This document shows positions 59,701 through 64,000 of a stretch of 64,000 bases of DNA, piece by piece. Source of the DNA: Azospirillum brasilense (GTDB lineage Bacteria > Pseudomonadota > Alphaproteobacteria > Azospirillales > Azospirillaceae). The DNA lies in assembly GCF_007827795.1 (NCBI RefSeq), contig NZ_VITI01000011.1:1-64000 (forward strand), written 5' to 3'. The position numbers and the translations under genes are program-made. How positions within the stretch are numbered: position 1 is the stretch's first letter; every line of letters begins with the position of its first letter. The notes under the pieces are model-generated. The model was given only the letters and a program-made list of their open reading frames with translations. It was not told the origin of the DNA and made no database searches.

Positions 59701-61447
59701 GCGTGGCGGTGTCGGCGCTCTTGGCGGTTCCGGCCGCATCGAAGCTGATCGGCTTCAGCGCGGGTTCGCTTCCCATGCTGGATTTGGCCGCGGCCGGAGA
59801 CGCCTCACCCTCCGCCGAGGACGTGTCGGCGGTGACCTTGTCGCCGGCTTCGCCCTTTGCCTCCTCCTTGGCTCCATCCTCCTTGGCGCCTTCCTCTTTG
59901 GCGTCGTCCTTCTCGCTGCCCTCCTCCTTGCCCTCGGCCGGGGCTTCGGCGACCTGCTCAGCGGCCTTCTCCCCGCCGCCCTTGTCGCCGTCTTCCTTGG
60001 CGCCGTCCTTGGCCGCCTCTCCCGCGGGCGGCGGGTTGGCGAGATCGGCCAGCGCCTTGTTCTCGGCGGAAACCGGAACCTCGCTGCCCTGGGCGTTCTG
60101 CTGCACGGTCTCCGCGGTCTGACGGGCGGCGGCGAGCGCCGATCCGGGGGCGCGCCCGTCCGCCAGCGCCTGACCCAGGGCGGCGTTGAAGGCGGCGCCG
60201 GACCCGCCCAGCGCCTGGACCGCCTGCTGCACGTTCTGCCCGCTGGCGAGCGCCGCGATCAGCCCGTCGCTCTTCACGCCCTTCGTCGTTTCCGCCGACA
60301 GGGCCATCGCGGTGGACACGTTCTGCTGCGCCGACCCCAGCGCGCCGGACATCTCCTGCCCGGTGGACAGGGCGCGCCCCAAGGCGTCGCCGAAGCCGCC
60401 GGACGCCGCGCCGTCGAGCCCAGCGGCGGCGGCGAAGGTCTTGACGGTGGCCGCCACATTCTGGCCCGACGACAGCGAGGCGACCAGCGCGTCCGCCGGC
60501 TTCGCCGGAACTGTGGCGGCCTCCTGGCGGGCCGCCATGTCCGTCTGCGCCCGGGCTGAGGCGCCGAGCGCCGCGTCGGGCGGTGCGCCCTGCGCCAGCG
60601 CGTCGTTCAGGACGCTGGTGAAGGCTGGGTTGCCGGCCAGCGCGCCGCTTGCGCCGTCCGTCTTTCCGGCGGCGAGGGCGCCGAGCAGGCGCGCGCCGTC
60701 GGTCTGCTCGACCGCGACGGAATTGGTCTGGACCGCGCTGGCGGCGCTCTGTGCCTGTGCCTCGGCAATGGCGCCGGCGGCGTCGGCGCCGCTGGACAGG
60801 GCGTGTTCCAGCGCTTCGGCGAAGTGACCGCCCGGAGCGGGGCCGAGCGCCGTCACCGCATCCTGCACCCCGACGCCCGAGGCGAGCGCCGCGGCGAGCT
60901 TGTCGGACGGCGAGACGGGAACGGTGTCCGCTACCGCCGGTGCGGTGGGGGGAGCGGTCAAGGCCTGCGACAGGGCGGCGATCGGATCGGCGGCCCCCGC
61001 CGGGCGGGCCGCCGGGTCCATCACCCCGCTGAACAACGCCGCCGACAGGTCGGACGCCGCCTTGGGATCGTTCGCGCCAGCCGGCCCCAATCCCTGCCCT
61101 TGGGCCAGGGCGACGGCCAGGCGCTGCTCGCCGGTCAGCGCCGCGGTTTCCTGCGCGGCTTCCGCCATGCGCGCCGCGGTGCCGGCGGCGATCCGGCTCG
61201 CCTGCGCGATGGCGTCGTCGGGCGAGGCGCTGGCGCCGACCCCCACCGCGACGTCGCGCATCCAGCCGTCCGCCACGCTGCCCGCGGCGCCTTCCGGCAG
61301 GCCCTGTCCGGTCAGCGCCGCCGCCAGCTTCTCCTGCACGGCTTTCAGCGCGCCGGGATCGCCGCCCAGCAGCACCGCCGCCGCTTCGGACGCCACGGCA
61401 TCGGGGATGGTCAGGAGCGGGGCGGTGGCGTCCAGGGTGTCCGGCAT
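53717..61447 (-). CDS. Giant type I-secreted repeat protein/adhesin (2,576 aa)
   Basis: Start at 61447 (MPDTLDATAPLL) with GAGAGGG upstream. Parts in order: (1) residues 1 to about 465, Ala-rich helical units of about 50 residues recurring around LxxALxSGQNVxxAV and GxxFxxALGxALxxG; (2) about 470-560, a Lys/Glu/Asp-rich spacer (EEGAKEDGAKEEAKGEAGDK); (3) about 650-792, a diverged repeat; (4) 793-1878, seven beta-rich repeats of 154-156 residues, each opening V-N-D-A-P; (5) two cadherin-like units to about 2150; (6) a DUF642-like/carbohydrate-binding-type domain (about 2155-2320, PNGSFDKGLTGWSY); (7) about 2323-2440, an EF-hand-like Ca2+ region (DVSGDGVADRTGW, DDNHNGQIDDG, DSNHDGRLDAADE), typical of type I substrates. 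No Sec signal and no GGxGxDxxx nonapeptide array. Probably a surface adhesin for attachment or biofilm, exported by the genes that follow. Confidence 0.88.
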   Translation of the reverse strand: MPDTLDATAPLLTIPDAVASEAAAVLLGGDPGALKAVQEKLAAALTGQGLPEGAAGSVADGWMRDVAVGVGASASPDDAIAQASRIAAGTAARMAEAAQETAALTGEQRLAVALAQGQGLGPAGANDPKAASDLSAALFSGVMDPAARPAGAADPIAALSQALTAPPTAPAVADTVPVSPSDKLAAALASGVGVQDAVTALGPAPGGHFAEALEHALSSGADAAGAIAEAQAQSAASAVQTNSVAVEQTDGARLLGALAAGKTDGASGALAGNPAFTSVLNDALAQGAPPDAALGASARAQTDMAARQEAATVPAKPADALVASLSSGQNVAATVKTFAAAAGLDGAASGGFGDALGRALSTGQEMSGALGSAQQNVSTAMALSAETTKGVKSDGLIAALASGQNVQQAVQALGGSGAAFNAALGQALADGRAPGSALAAARQTAETVQQNAQGSEVPVSAENKALADLANPPPAGEAAKDGAKEDGDKGGGEKAAEQVAEAPAEGKEEGSEKDDAKEEGAKEDGAKEEAKGEAGDKVTADTSSAEGEASPAAAKSSMGSEPALKPISFDAAGTAKSADTATPSATAPAPSTSTAPAAAPPVTKSLTSDPFAVAAQIQQQVVRAIESAANALPATVPPVAAPTLAAGFDAAAFAKALAIAEGTAAPAGFAVFSLIEAMFRPGEAGSGVTGVAVVANPDSPFGVWQYSVDGGAWLAVGTVGDGAALVLPGSALLRFLPAANWNGTAPSLGLRAVNSEWAEGFSGAEHRLFTLTGVGGTTPLSADVAPLALEVTPVNGAPVATGPQAVLATIAEDSADPAGASVASLFGGLFSDPTDALFGSAGNGFAGVALVDNAADATQGQWQYWTGTAWTAVGAVSDGNALLLAADAKLRFVPAADWNGVPPSLTARLIDDSQGPVVSGERADVTGAGGDSRYSLGTIALNTSVSAVNDAPVATGTAATLPTIAEDTVNPAGSTVSSLFGHLFSDAADAVGGGSAANTLAGVVVVGNAATAAQGTWQYWTGTAWAGIGAASDANGLMLAANTALRFLPAANWNGITPALTVRLVEDGGVSLVTGSRVDLTTGVGGSTIYSAGTIALTGTVAPVNDAPVATGTSALLPAVAEDATDPSGATITTLFGHLFSDPADAVTDGSVADGFAGIAIIGNAATSQGVWQYWTGTSWTAVGAASDGDALLLSADAKLRFVPAADWNGVPPSLTVRLIDDSQGAVTSGGRADVTGAGGDSRYSLGTIVLTTAVGALNDAPIATGTTATLPTIAEDTVNPSGATVSSLFGHLFSDAADAVSGGSAANTLAGVVVVGNAATATQGAWQYWTGTAWAGIGAASDANGLLLAANTALRFVPAANWNGTTPALTVRLVEDGGAPLVTGGRVDLTDGVGGSTVYSAGTIALTGTVTPVNDAPVATGATAVLPAIAEDTTNPAGASITALFAHLFSDATDTVSGGSAANGFAGVAIVGNAATTAQGVWQYWTGTAWTAVGAASDGNALLLAASAMLRFVPAANWNGTTPALTVRLIDDSQGVVTSGGRAVLASVGGDSRYSAGTVALTTMVGAVNDAPVATGTAAVLPTIAEDTANPAGATVSSLFGHLFSDAADAVGGGSAADTLAGVVVVGNAAAAQGAWQYWTGTAWADIGAVSGGSGLLLSANTALRFVPAANWNGTTPALTVRLVDTSQGPIASGERIDATSVGGDSRYSAGTIALTGTITSVNDAPVATSTTATLPTIAEDTANPAGTTVTALFGHLFSDPADAVSGGSAANGFAGVAIVGNAATAAQGVWQYWSGSAWITVGAVAEGAALVVAASALLRFVPAADWNGTTPALTVRLIEDGGAPVVTGGRVDLTAGVGGSTVYSADTIALTGTVTPVNDAPQITAGTAALATVKGVAVAVTGLSVSDVDAGALPMLVTLSAGHGTLTLADAGWDAVITGNGTDSVTIRATLATINGLLGAANGLVYTASAYTGADAIRIVVNDLGNGGAGGPLTATATIGVTVAPPNASPVLIDTNLDVTVAAEALAAPTAGTVGFAVSKLVGLNGSGPANVTDADAGALTGIALTGTSESYGRWWFSTDNGASWSLVGAVNDSDSALLLRATDRLYFQPDAAVPATVNGALTIRAWDQTTGSAGSKAAVTLGAGSAFSAATDTVTLHPGVLIPNGSFDKGLTGWSYTGGATVGATGDGHEGTLTSAGGRTPTQLEDFLGLAHGSIATATGTIPSFGNAMKLASTVTVTKDTILTFDWTFIFSDPGYHDFAFVSVNGVVTLLAKDASASGKFSVVIAANSTLSLGFGTSDTSDNSVNPILRVDNIKLTTVASDPIVLDMAGDGLALRALTDGVLFDVSGDGVADRTGWVGKGNALLVRDDNHNGQIDDGRELVSEHFGKGFNSSLEALASLDSNHDGRLDAADESFATLQVWQDADGDGVSQQGELRTLSEAGILSIATTATPTDTTLAGNHVLGTTSMTMADGSSRLVAGVAFDAQATAAGQLHSQPLAASPSPSPFPSSQADHGRFDYAALLSSGLGLPDTVPVVQNSLDAHSGDWAMTAHTADTHHVTTHASTIVPGAENS
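55814..59068. repeat. Seven tandem coding repeats of about 465 bp
   Basis: Units by their V-N-D-A-P codons on the minus strand: 58607-59068 (462 bp), 58139-58606 (468), 57677-58138 (462), 57209-57676 (468), 56744-57208 (465), 56282-56743 (462), 55814-56281 (468). Neighbours alternate between two versions: an A type (GFAGVAIVGNA, WTAVGAASDGNALLL) and a B type (TLAGVVVVGNA, WAGIGAASDANGLLL). Long near-identical DNA blocks between same-type units point to recent duplication of A-B pairs. An eighth, diverged unit lies at about 59069-59500. Confidence 0.92.
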
Positions 61448-61781
61448 GTTGGCCCTCTCGCCATCGCGGCGGTCGCGTATCGGGAAGGCCAATAACAAAG
61501 GGATTTATTAAAGAAATTCTGAACGCTGCCGATCTTTTGGCTGATCGGCATTTAATTCTGCTGGGATCGGCGGTCATGCATCAACAAAATCCCCGCAGGA
61601 TGGGGATGGTTACTGCATGAATTTTGGCTTATGCGGTAGCAAATTGTCGATTATTGACACATTTGAGACTTTGGTTGTGAAAGAGGCAGGCTTGGCTTTC
61701 TGAAAAGTAGTGTTCGGGAACGGCGCCACACCTGCCCACCCGATCTGGAATGGAGGCGCGGCGCCGTCGGTTTTGGTGGCG
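61448..61781. other. 334-base AT-rich gap upstream of the giant gene
   Basis: No gene seen. It must contain the promoter of the giant-protein gene on the minus strand and the end of the sugar importer operon. A/T-rich tracts at 61480-61530 and 61600-61680 contrast with the surrounding GC-rich DNA. TGTC-GATTATT-GACA at about 61646-61660 is a small inverted repeat. I could not pick out a reliable -35/-10 pair or a T-run terminator. Confidence 0.45.
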
Positions 61782-63002
61782 TCAGGACGCCGTGCGGATG
61801 GTGCCGACGCGTCCGCCGGCCAGGAAGTCCTCGGCGGCCCGCCCGCCGACGCGGACGCCGCTGTCCTTCTCGAACAGGGAGAAGTCCTTCAGCAGGCAGT
61901 CGATCCCGACCGCCTCGCCGACGCGCAGCTCGCTGTAGCCGGGGACGGACACCATCACCTCGTCGGTCAGGCCGCCGTCGTCGTCATGGGCGGTGTGGAC
62001 GCCGGACAGCTTGACGGAGATCAGCGATTCCGCCCCCACATGCTCGACCAGGGTGACCGTGCCCGGCAGGCTTTTGCCCTGGCCCGGCGGCACGATGGCG
62101 AGCGCGCCGGGGCGCAGCCCCAGCCAGACCTTCATCCGGCTGTTGCCGCCCGGCCTCTCGGCCTTGTCGGGCAGCGGCAGGACGCTGGAGCCGATGCGAA
62201 CGGTCATGCCCTCGACCTCGGCGTCGATCAGGTTCATCGGCGGCGTGCCGATGAAGCGGGCGACGTAGGTGTTGGCCGGCTTCTCGTAGATCTCGCGCGG
62301 GGTGCCGTATTGCTGGAGATGCCCGTCGCGCATCAGCGCGATGCGGGTGCCCATGGTCATCGCCTCGATCTGGTCGTGGGTGACGTAGACGAAGTTGCCG
62401 CCGACCCGCTGGTGGAGCTGGGTGATCTCCGCCCGCATGGCGGTGCGCAGCTTGGCGTCGAGGTTCGACAGCGGCTCGTCCATCAGGAAGGCCGACGGTT
62501 CGCGCACCATGGCGCGGCCGAGCGCCACGCGCTGGCGCTGGCCGCCCGACAGCGTGCGGGGGTGGCGGTCCAGCACCTTGGTCAGGGCCAGCGTGTCGGC
62601 GGTGCGCTCCACCAGACCGCGCACCTCCGGCGAATTCTCGATGCGGCGCTTGAAATAGTCGCCGATGAAGGGGACGTGGAACCACCAGCGGAACTGCCGC
62701 ATGATCAGCGGGAAGGCGATGTTCCGGCGCACCGTCATGTGCGGGTAGAGCGCGTAGGACTGGAACACGAAGGCCATGTCGCGGTCGCTGGGCGGCAGCT
62801 GGTCCACCCGCTTGCCGCCGAGATGGATCTCGCCGCTGGTCACCGTCTCAAGCCCCGCGATCATGCGCAGGATGGTGGACTTGCCGCAGCCCGACGGGCC
62901 GAGCAGCACCAGGAACTCGTCGTCGCCGGCCTCCAGGCTCACGTTGTCGATCACGGTCAGCTGACCGAAGGACTTCGTGACGTTCTGCAGTTTGATAGCC
63001 AT
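61782..63002 (-). CDS. Carbohydrate ABC importer ATPase (UgpC/MalK type)
   Basis: 406 residues. ATPase of a CUT1-type importer for sugars or glycerol-3-phosphate-like solutes. Walker A LLGPSGCGKSTILR, Q-loop FVFQSYALYPHMTV, signature RTLSGGQRQRVALGRA, Walker B SAFLMDEPLSNLDAK, His-loop YVTHDQIEAMTMG, then a C-terminal TOBE region with LGLRPGALAIV. Between the Q-loop and signature there is an insertion of about 18 residues (FRWWFHVPFIGDYFKRR) not found in ordinary MalK. This part of the helical subdomain contacts the permease, so it may match unusual permeases. Last gene of the operon in the window. Confidence 0.93.
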   Translation of the reverse strand: MAIKLQNVTKSFGQLTVIDNVSLEAGDDEFLVLLGPSGCGKSTILRMIAGLETVTSGEIHLGGKRVDQLPPSDRDMAFVFQSYALYPHMTVRRNIAFPLIMRQFRWWFHVPFIGDYFKRRIENSPEVRGLVERTADTLALTKVLDRHPRTLSGGQRQRVALGRAMVREPSAFLMDEPLSNLDAKLRTAMRAEITQLHQRVGGNFVYVTHDQIEAMTMGTRIALMRDGHLQQYGTPREIYEKPANTYVARFIGTPPMNLIDAEVEGMTVRIGSSVLPLPDKAERPGGNSRMKVWLGLRPGALAIVPPGQGKSLPGTVTLVEHVGAESLISVKLSGVHTAHDDDGGLTDEVMVSVPGYSELRVGEAVGIDCLLKDFSLFEKDSGVRVGGRAAEDFLAGGRVGTIRTAS

Positions 63003-63062
63003 GGGCTTTTCCCTTTTATCTCTCGGGCGTGTCGTTGCAAGGGGGGCGGGATCGGCCCACGG

Positions 63063-63884
63063 TCAGCCCTTGACGCCGCCGGTCGTCATGCCGGCGACCA
63101 CGTAGCGTTGGACGAACAGGTAGAAGACGACCGCCGGCAGCGTGTAGATGAAGCCGACCGCCATGACCGTGTGCACCGGCGTGCTCAGCTCGCCCACGAA
63201 GCTGGCGAGGCCGACCGAGGCGGTGCGCAGGGCGTCGTCGCTGATGAAGGTCTGGGCGAAGACATACTCGTTCCAGCCGTGGAAGAAGGCGATCACCGCC
63301 GCCGCCGCCAGCGTCGGCGCGATCAGCGGAACCACCACCGCCAGCACGATGCCGAGGCGGGAGCAGCCGTCCACCCGCGCGGCCTCCTCGATCTCCGACG
63401 GCACGCCGTCGATGGCGCCCTTCAGTATCCAGGTCACCACCGGCACCGTGAAGGCCGTGTTGGCCAGGATCAGGCCGAGCAGCGTGTTGAGCAGCGACAG
63501 CTTGGTGAAGATGTCGTAGAGCGGCACCACCAGCATCGCTTCCGGCAGCATCTGCGTCATGAACAGCGCGAAGCCGAGCAGCAGCTTGCCGTTGAAGGTC
63601 AGCCGCGACAGCGCGTAGGCCGGCAGAACCGACAGCAGGATGCTCAGCACCGTCGTGCCGACCGCGACGATCAGGCTGTTGATCAACCATTGGCGCAGCG
63701 AGGTCTCGGTGAAGGCGGCGGCGTAGGTGCCGATCTGCGACAGCGTCGGCAGCAGGTTCGGCGTGGCGTCGAACAGCCGCTCCGACGGGGTGAGCGAGGT
63801 CACCAGCATCCAGTAGAGCGGGAAGGCCGCCACCCCGAGGAGGACCAGGACGGCGAGCGTGCGGGCCGTGGAATTGTGCTTCAT
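63063..63884 (-). CDS. Carbohydrate ABC importer permease (MalG type)
   Basis: 273 residues, six membrane helices, first at about 10-30 (TLAVLVLLGVAAFPLYWMLV). The EAA coupling loop is visible as EEAARVDGCSRLGIVLAVVVP near 185-205, and the MalG-type FFHGWNEYVFAQTF follows. Pairs with the MalF-type permease that ends five bases upstream, and with the ATPase 60 bases downstream. The solute-binding protein is presumably beyond the window edge. Confidence 0.93.
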   Translation of the reverse strand: MKHNSTARTLAVLVLLGVAAFPLYWMLVTSLTPSERLFDATPNLLPTLSQIGTYAAAFTETSLRQWLINSLIVAVGTTVLSILLSVLPAYALSRLTFNGKLLLGFALFMTQMLPEAMLVVPLYDIFTKLSLLNTLLGLILANTAFTVPVVTWILKGAIDGVPSEIEEAARVDGCSRLGIVLAVVVPLIAPTLAAAAVIAFFHGWNEYVFAQTFISDDALRTASVGLASFVGELSTPVHTVMAVGFIYTLPAVVFYLFVQRYVVAGMTTGGVKG

Positions 63885-63888
63885 GGGA

Positions 63889-64000
63889 TCACCGCTTTCC
63901 GGCGGCCTTTTCCGCCCGCGTCGACAGCCAGAAATAGACCAGCGTCACCAGGATCGCGACGACCAGCCCGATGATGCCGACCGCCGCCGCCCGGCCGAGG
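63889..64000 (-). CDS. Carbohydrate ABC importer permease (MalF type), C-terminal fragment
   Basis: Only the last 36 residues are in the window: a final membrane helix (AVGIIGLVVAILVTLVYFWL) and a basic tail ending AEKAAGKR. The gene runs off the right edge. Position directly before the MalG-type gene and the C-terminal helix with positively charged tail indicate the partner permease. Confidence 0.75.
   Translation of the reverse strand, partial: LGRAAAVGIIGLVVAILVTLVYFWLSTRAEKAAGKR

Noticed and set aside
53717-61447. RTX nonapeptide adhesin
   Set aside because: No run of GGxGxDxxx repeats was found. The Ca2+-type motifs near the C-terminus are EF-hand-like, so I call it a type I substrate without the RTX label.

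Overview
The window is GC-rich (about two thirds G+C by eye) and densely packed, with most neighbouring genes in ATGA, GTGA or TGATG overlaps. Gene types and styles fit an alphaproteobacterium of the Azospirillum/Rhodospirillales kind: a Mrp antiporter whose first gene fuses subunits A and B, a Wsp-like chemosensory array with a CheA-receiver hybrid, solo CheD, yeast-length PurC, and GC-rich palindromic interspersed repeats. The genus is an inference from gene content. No rRNA, tRNA, CRISPR array, transposase or integrase was seen.

1-3.7 kb: a terminator from an upstream gene, two small unknown proteins (one behind a good sigma-54 promoter match), a Pro-1 tautomerase, a class II aldolase-like protein and a hybrid histidine kinase. 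3.8-12.3 kb: a complete leftward chemosensory operon (CheW, CheR-TPR, CheW, chemoreceptor, CheA-REC, CheB, dual-receiver protein) in Wsp-like composition, but with no diguanylate cyclase. 12.5-23.8 kb: mostly housekeeping genes (panD, two small secreted/flagellar-type proteins of which one is frameshifted, an EEP nuclease/phosphatase, a methyltransferase, cheD, a lipoprotein DacB-type carboxypeptidase, an FHA protein, an Sfp-type transferase, purC, a hydroxyacid dehydrogenase and a solo ptsN). 23.9-30.0 kb: a six-gene Mrp/Mnh/Pha Na+(K+)/H+ antiporter operon. 30.0-31.8 kb: a VOC protein and a porin.

31.9-61.4 kb is the unusual part; every gene points left. First in transcription order is a 2,576-residue type I-secreted repeat protein, then its TolC/ABC/HlyD-type exporter. 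Next comes a 1,027-residue receptor-channel fusion: a LivJ-like periplasmic binding domain, a beta-sandwich that looks like the extracellular domain of pentameric ligand-gated channels, and an MscS pore. Directly behind it lie two lipoproteins and homologues of the type VI secretion membrane core (TssL-like and TssM-like, the latter with a ruined P-loop), but no other type VI genes. After an AT-rich gap comes a second operon: a DUF697-like membrane protein, a 56-residue membrane protein, a periplasmic solute-binding protein, two SyrD/PvdE-type ABC exporters flanking an SPFH/band-7 protein, then an NAD-dependent thioester/acyl reductase-like enzyme, a SET-domain methyltransferase and a possible GNAT-type acyltransferase. 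No peptide synthetase is present. My best reading is two adjoining envelope systems: one that senses a ligand and opens a channel inside a repurposed TssJLM-like trans-envelope frame, and one that modifies and exports a small molecule or peptide from an SPFH membrane platform. Both are inferences.

61.7-64.0 kb: part of a carbohydrate ABC importer operon (ATPase, permease, and the end of a second permease cut by the window edge).
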